Notes: generated by a model not told the origin, from the letters alone. DNA of 64,000 nt from Phragmitibacter flavus (GCF_005780165.1 NZ_VAUV01000011.1:124001-188000), one strand, 5' to 3'. Numbered from the stretch's first letter, positions 10,397-19,113 are shown. Translations and numbers: made by a program.

Positions 10397-11008
10397 TCAA
10401 GCCAACTGGCTCGCAGTCGTTCCCGTTTTTTCCAATATCATCGCCAGTTCCCGCCCCACCCGTCCTTCATAACCCGTCACCGGCACCCAATGGTCGACCA
10501 CCTCAAATCCCGCGTCCTCCAACATCTTGCGTAGCGTCTCCACCTCCACACCAAACGGTGGACCTGTTTCCCCATCATCCATTTCAGGATTGATAAAAAA
10601 CACCCCTGCCAGTTTTCCACCCGGCATCAAAACCGCGTGAAGCGACTTCAAATAAGCAACACGCAGAGCCGGGTCCAGCGCACAAAAGCACGTGTGTTCC
10701 CAGACCATGTCAAACGCCTCCACGAACTCCTCCTTCAGCGAAAACACATCCGCCACCTGAAAATCCACCGGACTGGTCTCATCCCAATTTTTCGCCGCTT
10801 CGATGGCCAACGGTGCCACATCCACCGCCGTCACCATCAGCCCAAAATCCGCCAATCGCCTCGCATCATGGCCCACCCCACAACCCGGCACCCAAGCCCG
10901 ACCGCTGAAAACTGCCGGGTGCCTTGAGGAAATTTCATCCAACACCGGCGTCGCCCGCCCCTTTTCCCAAGGCGTTTCGCGATTCTCGTAAGCAGCATTC
11001 CAGTCCAT
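10397..11008 (-). CDS. SAM-dependent methyltransferase (TPMT-like)
   Basis: This 203-residue protein has the class I methyltransferase motif WVPGCGVGHDARRLADFG near residues 41-58. It begins WNAAYENRETPWEKGRATP, as in thiopurine S-methyltransferase-family proteins, and has the second-strand acidic region VTAVDVAPLAIEA. The family transfers methyl groups to small thiol, selenium or tellurium compounds; the actual substrate here is unknown. It is probably cytosolic. It is upstream of, and co-oriented with, the cupin gene across a 71-base gap. Confidence 0.85.
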   Translation of the reverse strand: MDWNAAYENRETPWEKGRATPVLDEISSRHPAVFSGRAWVPGCGVGHDARRLADFGLMVTAVDVAPLAIEAAKNWDETSPVDFQVADVFSLKEEFVEAFDMVWEHTCFCALDPALRVAYLKSLHAVLMPGGKLAGVFFINPEMDDGETGPPFGVEVETLRKMLEDAGFEVVDHWVPVTGYEGRVGRELAMILEKTGTTASQLA

Positions 11009-11320
11009 ATGAGAGGGTCAAGGTTCAAGGGTTCAGGGTCAAGCCGAAACCGCTTCGCTCTTCCTCCTACTCTTACTCCTACTCTTACTCTTACTCTTCC
11101 TCCTACTCCTCACACAAAACTTCCACCACACCCATCGCCATCCATCACTCAAACGCACCCTATCCGCCATCGTCCTCGTCCTCCTACTCGAACTCGTCCT
11201 CGACCACAGCGCGAATATCCCCGCCAAACCTCCAAATCGAGGACGAGTAGGAGGACGAGTAGGAGGACGATCCTGAGGCCTTGACCCCAAACCCATGACC
11301 CCTTAACCTCCCCTATTCCC
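11009..11320. repeat. Composite noncoding repeat element
   Basis: This gene-free stretch of about 310 bases is nearly all repeat. Its left end is a degenerate heptamer array (11016-11043: GGTCAAG, GTTCAAG, GGTTCAG, GGTCAAG). Its right end carries the same kind of array inverted (11280-11307: CTTGACC, CCAAACC, CATGACC, CCTTAAC). Inside are TCYTAC hexamers (11065-11110), a CTCGTCCTC-type block (11171-11202) and its reverse complement (11238-11271). The overall inverted symmetry suggests a mobile or foldback noncoding element. Frames through it are Ser/Tyr or Arg/Lys repeats and are not genes. Confidence 0.75.
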
Positions 11321-12052
11321 ATGCAACCACGCGCAGCCATCAGCAACGGCATCATCACCATCGTGGTGCTGTTCTTCATGCTCATGGTCGGCATGCTGCT
11401 CAAAGCCCGATACCGACTCGCGGCAAACGAAACCAGTCTCACCACCGTCGAAACCACCGTTCCCAAAGCCATCCCCGTCGCCATGGCGGTCGAACCGGAA
11501 ATCCACCAACCTCGCGCTTATCAGGATGGCGACTGGTGGGTGCTTCCCAACCCCGAACTCGTCGTGAGCCGCGCCAACGAAGCCGATACCATGCGCATCC
11601 GCAGCGGCGTCAAAGAAGACGTTTTTGTCCTCTATTTCGTCGACGCCACCGAAACCAGCCCCACCCGCCTCCAGCGCCTGCGCGAACAATCGACCTATTA
11701 TCACCAAGCCCACCCCGACCAACTTCTCGCCACCGGACAGGACGCGCTCAAGTTCGTCACCCAACTTCTCAGCGACTACCCCTTCACTGTCTATACCAAA
11801 TGGGGCCGAGTCCCCGACAGCGAACGCTTCTACGCCATCGTTCGCATCGAGATGATTCCCGGTAAAACCTATGACCTCGGCGAACTCCTCATCAGTCATG
11901 GCTACGCCAGCCCCACCGGCCAGCAAACCGGCACCCTGCCCAGCAACATGCCCGCCCTCAATCAATACTTGAAGAACCTCTCCCGTGCCCTCAGCAGCGC
12001 CAAAGCAGATCAAAGCGGCGCCTGGGCGCTTTCGTCTTCACCCAGTCTTTAG
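11321..12052 (+). CDS. Membrane-anchored staphylococcal-nuclease-like protein
   Basis: This 243-residue protein has one N-terminal membrane helix (about residues 8-27, IISNGIITIVVLFFMLMVG region). A domain resembling the SNase/Tudor OB-fold follows: ANEADTMRIRSG, then VLYFVDATETS, then KWGRVPDSERFYAIV and LLISHGYA. The Asp and Glu of the active-site strand are kept (VDATE). The position of the first catalytic arginine appears to be Val, so nuclease activity is doubtful. It starts ten bases after the composite repeat. It is either an exported nuclease relative or a binding domain. Confidence 0.65.
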   Translation: MQPRAAISNGIITIVVLFFMLMVGMLLKARYRLAANETSLTTVETTVPKAIPVAMAVEPEIHQPRAYQDGDWWVLPNPELVVSRANEADTMRIRSGVKEDVFVLYFVDATETSPTRLQRLREQSTYYHQAHPDQLLATGQDALKFVTQLLSDYPFTVYTKWGRVPDSERFYAIVRIEMIPGKTYDLGELLISHGYASPTGQQTGTLPSNMPALNQYLKNLSRALSSAKADQSGAWALSSSPSL

Positions 12053-12180
12053 AAGAGACACTCCCGCACGCGCAGATGCCATTGAAGAAGTCCTGGTGAA
12101 TGACTTCGCCACCCATCGCACAATTCAGAAATGACAGACCGGCATTTCGCATTAACTCTTCCATTTTTTATTAGCTGACC

Positions 12181-12738
12181 ATGTCCGACACCACCCATTC
12201 ATTAGCTGAAACACTATACAACGCCAGCATTCAAGACGCCATGACGGTGCGGTCTGACGGCGTGCGATGTGCCGCGATGATCGAGGGGGTAAGAATCCGT
12301 GACCTCGTGGTTCACACGGATGATCGCGGCACCGTCTCAGAAATTTTTGATCCTCGCTGGAACTGGCATCCAGAGCCGATGGTCTTCTGTTACTACTACA
12401 CCATCCGTCCCGGCTGGACGAAGGGTTGGGGGATGCACAAAATCCACGAGGATCGCTACTGCCTAATGCAGGGCGAGATGAAAATCGTCCTTTACGACCC
12501 ACGCCCTGAGTCGTCCACTTTCGGCCAATTCTCCGAAATCTACCTCTCTCACCAACGACGCCAGTTGTTCAGCATCCCGGCTGGCGTCTGGCATGCCGAC
12601 GAAAACATCGGTCCAAACGATGTCCTGGTGGTCAATTTCCCCACCATTCAATACGATCACAGCAGCCCCGACAAATATCGCCTACCCCTCGACACCGATC
12701 TCATTCCCTACAAGTTTCACAACACCCGGGGTTATTGA
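12181..12738 (+). CDS. dTDP-4-dehydrorhamnose 3,5-epimerase-like protein
   Basis: This 185-residue RmlC-like cupin starts its core VRIRDLVVHTDDRGTVSEIF. It has the typical MHKIHEDRYCLMQGEMKIVLYD strand pair and IPAGVWHADENIG. RmlC enzymes epimerise dTDP-4-keto-6-deoxyglucose at C3 and C5 for rhamnose-type sugars. The sequence is clearly family-related but not the canonical RmlC, so another nucleotide sugar is possible. The glycosyltransferase gene starts 60 bases downstream on the same strand, which suggests a shared role in surface glycan synthesis. Confidence 0.75.
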   Translation: MSDTTHSLAETLYNASIQDAMTVRSDGVRCAAMIEGVRIRDLVVHTDDRGTVSEIFDPRWNWHPEPMVFCYYYTIRPGWTKGWGMHKIHEDRYCLMQGEMKIVLYDPRPESSTFGQFSEIYLSHQRRQLFSIPAGVWHADENIGPNDVLVVNFPTIQYDHSSPDKYRLPLDTDLIPYKFHNTRGY

Positions 12739-12798
12739 CCCATCGCTGCCGGAACTTTTTGCACTCTCTCCCACCTCCCGGACCAGTCCGAATCGAGC

Positions 12799-13989
12799 AT
12801 GGACGCGTCACCTTTGCCAATCATCACTTTCCCCCCGTCAGCATCGCCTCGCGTCTCCATTCTCATCCCCACCACCAGCCGTGCCGACCGGCTCCAGCGT
12901 TGTCTTGAGGCCCTGCGGGAAAACATCTCCACCGACATCAGTTATGAGGTCGTGCTGATGCTCAACGCAGCCCAACAAGACGTGGTCGATTTCGCCCAGA
13001 ACTGCGTCCGCGGTGTCGTGATCGCCCGTTCCAGCGTCAACCTCGGAGTCGCTGGCGGCAACAACCGGGCACGCAAACACGCGTCCGGCGAATTTCTCGT
13101 CCTGCTGCACGACGACACCGAAGTCAGATCCGGCTGGCTCGAGTCATTGGTGGAAGTGGCAGACCGCCACCCTGAAGCCGGCATCGTGGGCAGCCGCATC
13201 TTCAACCCGGACGGCACTCTCCAGGCCGAAGGCTGGGTGCTGTGGCAAAATGCCCAAACCACTCCACCTTGGGGCGATGGTCCGCCGGAAGCGAGCCGAT
13301 CCGATGACTTGCGCGCCGTCGACTACACCCCCACCTGCTCGCTGCTTGCACGGGCATCCACTTGGGATGCAGTGGGTGGCCTCGACGAAAACATCTACCC
13401 CGCCTACTTCGTCGATGTCGACTTCTGCCTCACCGTGCGAAGCCATGGTTGGACCGTCCTATGTCAGCCCCGATCCCAATTGATGCATCATCGCGGATCA
13501 AGCTCGAAACGGGAGTTCCGTGAGTTCATGGCCTTGCGCAATCGCGAGTATTTTGTGAAAAAATGGTCCCATGTCCTCGCTTCCCAACTCCCCTTTCCAG
13601 AGTCCCAAAACTCCTCCACAGGGCTCATCGAAGCCCAGAATCTGACCGACAGCATCGCCCGCGACATCGCGTCCACATGGAAAAAAACCTTACCGGCACC
13701 TCCCTCATCATCGGCCACCATTTCCGATGCCGAACACGATCTCGCCCACCTCCAGCGGCAGTTTGAACTCACTTCCAGCTTTTCCACCTTGCTCCAAAAA
13801 CGAATGGAGCAAACCCTCCAAAAGACTCAATCCAGGATCAAGGCGAAAACGGCGGAAGCCCGTCGCTGGCGACGCCTTGCCAGCAACTTGAAAACTCAAC
13901 TCAGGGACATCAAAAAAACGCGTTCGTGGCGCTGGCGAAATCGCCTGATCAAATTCGGCCGACGAATTCGCCATCTGCTCGGACAATAG
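12799..13989 (+). CDS. Glycosyltransferase family 2 with C-terminal coiled coil
   Basis: This 396-residue protein has a GT-A fold. The strand PRVSILIPTTSRADRLQRC is followed by VIARSSVNLGVAGGNNRA and the metal-binding acidic motif LLHDDTEV near residues 101-108. The acceptor region FVDVDFCLTVRSHGW is typical of rhamnosyltransferase-like GT2 enzymes. After residue 310 the protein becomes a basic, probably coiled-coil tail (EHDLAHLQRQFE, later many Arg/Lys). The tail may dock the enzyme to a membrane or partner. It pairs with the upstream RmlC-like gene. Confidence 0.85.
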   Translation: MDASPLPIITFPPSASPRVSILIPTTSRADRLQRCLEALRENISTDISYEVVLMLNAAQQDVVDFAQNCVRGVVIARSSVNLGVAGGNNRARKHASGEFLVLLHDDTEVRSGWLESLVEVADRHPEAGIVGSRIFNPDGTLQAEGWVLWQNAQTTPPWGDGPPEASRSDDLRAVDYTPTCSLLARASTWDAVGGLDENIYPAYFVDVDFCLTVRSHGWTVLCQPRSQLMHHRGSSSKREFREFMALRNREYFVKKWSHVLASQLPFPESQNSSTGLIEAQNLTDSIARDIASTWKKTLPAPPSSSATISDAEHDLAHLQRQFELTSSFSTLLQKRMEQTLQKTQSRIKAKTAEARRWRRLASNLKTQLRDIKKTRSWRWRNRLIKFGRRIRHLLGQ

Positions 13990-14079
13990 CCTTAGCCACC
14001 GATCCTTGACTAACCGGCACCCATTCACTCGCCCCATCAAACTGCCGCCCAAAAAAATCGCTTCAGCGTCGCCTCCACC

Positions 14080-15102
14080 TCACCCCACCCGCACCGCCAC
14101 CCCCGAGTCCATCGACTCCGCCGCTGCTTGAACCACACGCATATACTTGATGCCCTCAAGAAAATCCGGCTTTGGTCGCGGCGCTGACGGATCCAGCACC
14201 GCCTCAACGAAGTCACGCTCCACCCGCCATTCCCGCGCTTCCCCCTCAGGAATCGGCACGACCTCCATCGCCCCGTCGCGACGTCCCAGCCGGATCTCGT
14301 CCACCACAAAATCATACACCAACGTCCCCTCACTCCCGTAAATCTCCACACTCTCGCCCGGTGCATGAGCCGCCACCCCGCTAAACAACAGGCTCCCTCT
14401 CACACCGCTGCGAAACCCACACAGCACATGCAGAAAATCCGGCACCTCCACCGCCTGCCCCTGCCGATCCCCAATCACCACCACCCCATCCGCGAACACC
14501 GACACCACATCGCCCAACCAGCGCTGCAACACCTCCACGTAAATCCCGAACGTCAGCACCTGCAGTCCACTTTTCTCCACCGACTGCCGCCAATGCATCG
14601 GCGCGTGCGCATCCAGCCACTGACCACCCATGCTGCGCAACACCACCTCATGCGCTTTTCCAATTGCCCCCTCACCCAACAACCGCTTCACCGTCAAATC
14701 CCCCTTCATCCCAAACGGCGGCGGACACAACATCGCGACCAATTCCGGATTGCTTAATCCCGCCTCCCACATTGCCTCCGATTCCGTCATGCTCCTCGCC
14801 ATTCGCGCCTGACAAAACACATGCTTCCCAGCCCGCAACGCATAACACGAAATCTCGCTGTGCAAATCCGGCGTCGCCCCGATCCACACCGCATCCACAT
14901 CCGTCCGGCTCACCAGTTCCCACCACTTCTCCATCGGCTCCGCGCCCGGCAAAAACTCCGCGCAGAACCGCTGCGCACTCTCCAGCGTCGAATTGCAAAC
15001 CGCCACCAACTCCACTTCCGGCATCGCCAGCAAGGCGGGCAAATGTCGCGATTTCACAATCCCACCTGCCCCAACAATTCCAATGCGCACATGTCCACTC
15101 AT
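14080..15102 (-). CDS. Gfo/Idh/MocA-family oxidoreductase
   Basis: This protein is about 340 residues long. Its N-terminal Rossmann fold has the motif IGIVGAGGIVKSRHLPALL, and the C-terminal domain fits the Gfo/Idh/MocA family. ALRAGKHVFCQARMARS occupies the place of the usual EKP catalytic motif. This suggests an altered catalytic site, or a dehydrogenase of sugars or inositol derivatives with an unknown substrate. The ATG at 15102 (MSGHVRIG) is preferred to the TTG at 15126. It is convergent with the glycosyltransferase gene and divergent from rpmB. Confidence 0.85.
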   Translation of the reverse strand: MSGHVRIGIVGAGGIVKSRHLPALLAMPEVELVAVCNSTLESAQRFCAEFLPGAEPMEKWWELVSRTDVDAVWIGATPDLHSEISCYALRAGKHVFCQARMARSMTESEAMWEAGLSNPELVAMLCPPPFGMKGDLTVKRLLGEGAIGKAHEVVLRSMGGQWLDAHAPMHWRQSVEKSGLQVLTFGIYVEVLQRWLGDVVSVFADGVVVIGDRQGQAVEVPDFLHVLCGFRSGVRGSLLFSGVAAHAPGESVEIYGSEGTLVYDFVVDEIRLGRRDGAMEVVPIPEGEAREWRVERDFVEAVLDPSAPRPKPDFLEGIKYMRVVQAAAESMDSGVAVRVG

Positions 15103-15206
15103 GCCAACACCATCAATCGCGCGCAAAAAAACTCAAAATATTTGACGTATCCTAAAAGTTCGCTAACCTACCCACCCACGAATTTTCACCATCAGCCTGC
15201 CAGACC

Positions 15207-15470
15207 ATGCCTAAAGCCTGCCAAATCACCGGAGCCAAAGTTACCACCGGCCACAAAATCCACCGTAGCGGTAAAGCCAAAAAAGAAGGCGGTATTGGTA
15301 AGCACATCACCAAGCGCGTGAAACGCAAAATCTACCCGAACCTGCGCGACAAACGCATCTTCGTTCCAGAACTTAATGAATGGGTCACCGTCCGCCTTAC
15401 CGCACGTGCACTCAAAACCGTTCACAAAAACGGTGCTTTCAAAGTTCTCTCCGAAGCCGGCGTGATCTAA
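15207..15470 (+). CDS. rpmB: Ribosomal protein bL28
   Basis: This 87-residue basic protein begins MPKACQITGAKVTTGHK and continues with KRKIYPNLRDKRIFVP, the standard bL28 pattern. It is a structural protein of the large ribosomal subunit. Many bacteria have rpmB next to rpmG; no rpmG is nearby here. A weak TTGACG (15142-15147) lies about 60 bases upstream and could be part of its promoter, but no clear -10 accompanies it. The short membrane-protein gene starts nine bases downstream. Confidence 0.95.
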   Translation: MPKACQITGAKVTTGHKIHRSGKAKKEGGIGKHITKRVKRKIYPNLRDKRIFVPELNEWVTVRLTARALKTVHKNGAFKVLSEAGVI

Positions 15471-15479
15471 ACTAGCGCG

Positions 15480-15758
15480 GTGAACTTCGCCGCCTACTTC
15501 AATTTTTCCGAAGCCGCGCTGTGGATTGCCATCAGCGCGGTTTTGTTTTGGCGCTGGTTCCGATCTCCCAAAAATCAACGTCCCTTTTCCCTCAGCCTTC
15601 CCCTGGCATTCTTCGCTTTTGGCATCAGCGATCTCATCGAAATCCGCTCCGGTGCTTGGTGGACCCCTTGGTGGCTGTTGCTCCTCAAAACCCTCTGCGT
15701 CATCGTCTTCCTCCACCAAGCCCTTCAACATCAACGTCGGCAGAAACGCAAACCCTGA
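15480..15758 (+). CDS. Small membrane protein of unknown function
   Basis: This 92-residue protein, starting at a GTG, contains about three hydrophobic segments: ALWIAISAVLFWRWF, LPLAFFAFGISDLIEI and WWLLLLKTLCVIVFLH. A basic tail (HQRRQKRKP) follows, which predicts a cytoplasmic C-terminus. I do not recognise the family. It is nine bases downstream of rpmB and is probably co-transcribed with it. lysA follows after 65 bases. Confidence 0.75.
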   Translation: MNFAAYFNFSEAALWIAISAVLFWRWFRSPKNQRPFSLSLPLAFFAFGISDLIEIRSGAWWTPWWLLLLKTLCVIVFLHQALQHQRRQKRKP

Positions 15759-15823
15759 CTCCCCCTTGCGTCCCCCAAAATCCCCACTAATACTCTCCAC
15801 CCTTTTCCCTTCCCACTCAATCC

Positions 15824-17119
15824 ATGCACTCCTTCCGCTACCTCCAAGGGCAACTCCACTGCGAAAACGTCAACCTTAACACCCTCGCGGAACAGCACGG
15901 CACCCCTCTCTACGTCTACAGCAAGGAGACCATCACCGACCATTACACGCGTCTCGACAGCGCCCTCAACGAACTCGATCACCTCGTCTGCTACGCCGTT
16001 AAAGCGAACTCCAACATTGCGATTTTGCACACCATTGCCGCCCTCGGTGGTGGATTCGACATCGTTTCCGGCGGCGAACTCCATCGCGTCATCCGCGCTG
16101 GTGGCAACCCAGGCAAAACCACTTTCGCCGGCGTCGGCAAAACCCGCGCCGAAATCGAATTCGCCCTCTCGCAAGGCATCTACTGCTTCAACGCCGAGTC
16201 CGAAGCCGAACTCCGCCACATCAATCAGATCGCTGGAGAAATGGGCAAAACCGCCCCGGTCTCCCTACGCGTCAACCCCAACGTCGACGCCAAAACCCAC
16301 AAATACATCTCCACCGGCAAAAGCGAGAACAAGTTCGGTATCGACTTCGACCGTATCCTCGACGCCTACGCCGCCGCTGCGGAAGACTGTCCCAACCTCG
16401 AAATTCGCGGGCTGCAGATGCACATCGGCTCCCAGCTCACCAGCGTCGATCCCTTCGTTGAAGCCGCCAACAAAGTCGTCCCCCTCGTCCAGCAACTGCA
16501 AGAGCGCCACCACATTAAGTTCTTCAGCATCGGCGGCGGCATGGGCATCGTTTATCAGGACAGCCTCGACAGCGGCGACAAAACCTGGTGGGGCAACCAG
16601 TCCGAAACCGAGCGCCCTCTCACCATCCAGACCTACGCCAACGCCCTCACCCCCATCCTCGCCCCCCTCAAGCTGCGCATCCTCCTTGAGCCCGGTCGCT
16701 TCATGGTCGGCAACGCCGGAGCCCTCGTTACCAAGGTCCTCCACAACAAAAAAGGCAACGCCAAAAAATTCGTCGTCATTGATGCCGGCATGAACGACCT
16801 CATCCGCCCCGCCCTCTATGAAGGCTGGCACCAGATTGTTCCCGTCAACAAGGACACCACCAATCCCGAAGAAATCGTCGACATCGTCGGCCCCATCTGC
16901 GAGACCGGCGACTTCCTCGCCCAAGACCGCCCGCTCGCCCCGGTGGCGGAGGGCGACCACCTCGCCGTCCTCAGTGCCGGAGCCTACGGTTTCACCATGG
17001 CCTCCAACTACAATACCCGTCCTTTGCCCGCTGAAATCCTTGTCGACGGCACCCAGGCCCACGTCATCCGCGAGCGCCAGACCATCGACGATCTCCTTAA
17101 AGGTGAACGAATTGCTTGA
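15824..17119 (+). CDS. lysA: Diaminopimelate decarboxylase
   Basis: This 431-residue PLP enzyme decarboxylates meso-diaminopimelate to L-lysine. The PLP-lysine region CYAVKANSNIAIL is near residues 51-63. GGGFDIVSGGELHR, SIGGGMGI and LEPGRFMVGNAG fit the alanine-racemase-type barrel and cofactor site. The C-terminal GDFLAQDR region carries the cysteine/glycine substrate motif ICETGDF. The length is typical. It is the end of lysine biosynthesis and also draws on the peptidoglycan precursor pool. Other dap genes are not in this window. Confidence 0.95.
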   Translation: MHSFRYLQGQLHCENVNLNTLAEQHGTPLYVYSKETITDHYTRLDSALNELDHLVCYAVKANSNIAILHTIAALGGGFDIVSGGELHRVIRAGGNPGKTTFAGVGKTRAEIEFALSQGIYCFNAESEAELRHINQIAGEMGKTAPVSLRVNPNVDAKTHKYISTGKSENKFGIDFDRILDAYAAAAEDCPNLEIRGLQMHIGSQLTSVDPFVEAANKVVPLVQQLQERHHIKFFSIGGGMGIVYQDSLDSGDKTWWGNQSETERPLTIQTYANALTPILAPLKLRILLEPGRFMVGNAGALVTKVLHNKKGNAKKFVVIDAGMNDLIRPALYEGWHQIVPVNKDTTNPEEIVDIVGPICETGDFLAQDRPLAPVAEGDHLAVLSAGAYGFTMASNYNTRPLPAEILVDGTQAHVIRERQTIDDLLKGERIA

Positions 17120-17123
17120 GAAA

Positions 17124-17158
17124 AGTTGAGAGTTGAGAGTTCTTAGTTGAGAGTGTCC
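17124..17158 (+). repeat. Heptamer array (AGTTGAG-type)
   Basis: Five in-phase heptamers follow lysA: AGTTGAG, AGTTGAG, AGTTCTT, AGTTGAG and AGTGTCC. Every unit begins AGT. The array ends about 43 bases before the next ATG. It is one of six heptamer loci in the window. Confidence 0.8.
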
Positions 17159-17201
17159 ACCAGCGCTCTCAACGAACGAACTCTTCGCTCTCTTTCCACT
17201 C

Positions 17202-17924
17202 ATGCCCCGTCTGCCTCTCCTTGCCTTCGCTGCCCTTCTCCTCGCAGCCATCTTCTCCCCGGCCAGCGCGCAAGCTCAAGCCCAATTCCCAAGCAACGGC
17301 GAACACCTCATCATCAGCGGAGGCGTTGCCCTCCGTAAATGGGAAAACCTCCGCGCACCAGGCACCCAACACGACCGCTGGTGGGGCAATTTCATCCGTC
17401 CCGCCCGCGTCCGCATCCAGCAAATTCAAAAGCAAAATCCCAATGCATTGATCACCTGGATGGTCTACCGCAACGCCTACACCATGCGCAGTGCCGAGGA
17501 CCAACGCGATCTCATTGCCCTCGTCGAATCCGTGCGCGATGCCTACCGCGTCCGCCTCGTCTGGTTTAACAGCGGTGACCAGGTCATCAGCCACATCAAC
17601 AACGGCCAAAACCGTTCCCGCACCAAAATCGTCAGCTTCGAGTATTACGGACACAGCAACAAATACTGCTTCATGTTCGACTACAGCAGCGCCATCTACG
17701 GAGCCTCCAAAGGTTACCTCCACCAACGCGACCTCTCCAAAATCAGCAGCCGCGCCTTCGCCAAAGGAGCCTTCGTCAAAAGCTGGGGCTGCCACACCGG
17801 AGAAAGCATGTCCGGCGAATGGCGACGCGTCACCGGCCTTCCTATGATTGGAGCCATCGGCAAAACCGATTACACCGACCCCGTCAACGTCTCACTCTCC
17901 CCCGGTTCTCGCTGGACCAATTAA
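17202..17924 (+). CDS. Secreted protein, possible caspase/C25-like fold
   Basis: This is a 240-residue protein. Its signal peptide (MPRLPLLAFAALLLAAIFS, then ASAQA) exports it. The mature part starts with GEHLIISGGVAL. It contains SFEYYGHSNKYC and about 50 residues later VKSWGCHTGESMSG, followed by VTGLPMIGAIGKTDY. A His-bearing strand end and a Cys-bearing strand end at this spacing recall clan CD proteases and the DUF4347 region of surface proteins. That is inference; a non-enzymatic conserved family is equally possible. It lies between lysA and bioB. Confidence 0.65.
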   Translation: MPRLPLLAFAALLLAAIFSPASAQAQAQFPSNGEHLIISGGVALRKWENLRAPGTQHDRWWGNFIRPARVRIQQIQKQNPNALITWMVYRNAYTMRSAEDQRDLIALVESVRDAYRVRLVWFNSGDQVISHINNGQNRSRTKIVSFEYYGHSNKYCFMFDYSSAIYGASKGYLHQRDLSKISSRAFAKGAFVKSWGCHTGESMSGEWRRVTGLPMIGAIGKTDYTDPVNVSLSPGSRWTN

Positions 17925-17989
17925 TCCATCCACTGTAAAAAAGTGCACCGCCCAGCCACTCTCCCACTTTCACGTTTCACTCTCCTCCC

Positions 17990-19087
17990 ATGAAGTTCGA
18001 CCAACTCCGCAGCCTTTACGACCAGCCCTTCTTCGATCTCCTCAAACAGGCCCGCGCCGTTCATGAAGAAAACTGGCCCCAGCGCGAAGTCCAGCTCTGC
18101 ACCCTGCTCTCCATCAAAACCGGCGGCTGTTCCGAAGACTGCGGTTACTGCGCCCAATCCGCCCGCTACACCACCGGTCTTCAAAAAGAAACCCTCATGG
18201 ACACCGCCACCGTCATGGAGCGCGCCCGCGCCGCCAAGGCCAACGGCTCCACCCGCTTCTGCATGGGTGCCGCCTGGAAAGGCGTCCGCATGGGCACCCA
18301 GAAATTTGATCAAGTCATCGACATCGTCGAAAATGTCGCCACCCTCGGCATGGAAGTCTGCGTCACCCTCGGCGAACTTGGCCCCGAAGAAGCCACCGCC
18401 CTCAAAGACGCCGGTGTTACCGCCTACAACCACAACATCGACACCTCACGCGAGCACTACAAAACCATCGTCACCACCCACACCTTTGACGACCGGCTCC
18501 GCACCATCCGCAATGCCCAGGAAGCCGGCATGAGCGTCTGCACCGGCGGCATCCTCGGCCTCGGCGAAACCGTCGACGACCGCCTGCAAATGCTCGAAAC
18601 GCTTTCCGAGTTCAACCCCCATCCCGAAAGTGTCCCCATCAACTCTCTCATGCCGATCAAAGGCACCCCCATGCAAGACAACGATCCCGTCGATGTCTTC
18701 TCCCTCGTGCGCATGATCGCCTGCACCCGCATCGCCATCCCCAAGGCAAAAGTCCGTCTCAGCGCCGGTCGTTATTCCCTCTCCAAAGAAGCCCAGGCTA
18801 TGTGTTACTTCGCCGGAGCCAACTCCATCTTCTACGGCGACAAACTCCTCACCACCGTCAACCCCAGAGCCAACGAGGACATGCAACTCCTCCAAGAACT
18901 CGGCCTCGTCCCCCAGTCCCCCAACCCGGCCATGAGCGCCCCCGAGACCAACCTCGACCGCCCCCTCTCCCCCTGCTGCGAAAGTGACACAGGCTTGCAG
19001 CCTGTGGGTGAGGCAGGCATTTTGCCTGCCGGGCTCGGAACTTCCGCGCGGAGCCGTGACACGAGCTTGCAGCCTGCCGGTCTTTAA
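17990..19087 (+). CDS. bioB: Biotin synthase with repeat-encoded C-terminal tail
   Basis: This radical-SAM enzyme inserts sulfur into dethiobiotin to make biotin. The [4Fe-4S] motif GGCSEDCGYCAQS has cysteines at residues 47, 51 and 54. The [2Fe-2S] site and conserved NHNIDTS and GGILGLGE motifs are visible. The normal domain ends near residue 330. The last ~35 residues are encoded by a hairpin repeat (18988-19085) that has been read through, giving a low-complexity tail that is probably unimportant for catalysis. Other bio genes are not in this window. Confidence 0.93.
   Translation: MKFDQLRSLYDQPFFDLLKQARAVHEENWPQREVQLCTLLSIKTGGCSEDCGYCAQSARYTTGLQKETLMDTATVMERARAAKANGSTRFCMGAAWKGVRMGTQKFDQVIDIVENVATLGMEVCVTLGELGPEEATALKDAGVTAYNHNIDTSREHYKTIVTTHTFDDRLRTIRNAQEAGMSVCTGGILGLGETVDDRLQMLETLSEFNPHPESVPINSLMPIKGTPMQDNDPVDVFSLVRMIACTRIAIPKAKVRLSAGRYSLSKEAQAMCYFAGANSIFYGDKLLTTVNPRANEDMQLLQELGLVPQSPNPAMSAPETNLDRPLSPCCESDTGLQPVGEAGILPAGLGTSARSRDTSLQPAGL
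18988..19085 (+). repeat. Multi-hairpin repeat element at bioB 3' end
   Basis: Hairpins follow one another: CACAGGC-TTGCA-GCCTGTG (18988-19006), GGCAGGC-ATTTT-GCCTGCC (19012-19030) and GGCTC...GAGCC (19032-19055). A degraded copy of the first unit follows. They share the style of the elements at 51631-51683 and 54112-54151. The element lies inside the last codons of bioB. Confidence 0.75.
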
Positions 19088-19113
19088 CCCCGGATCAACA
19101 CCCAGGGGAACTC

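Noticed and set aside
11992-12164. Minus-strand ORF of about 57 residues after the SNase-like gene
   Set aside because: Most of it overlaps the end of a real gene on the other strand, there is no clear ribosome site, and no family is recognised.
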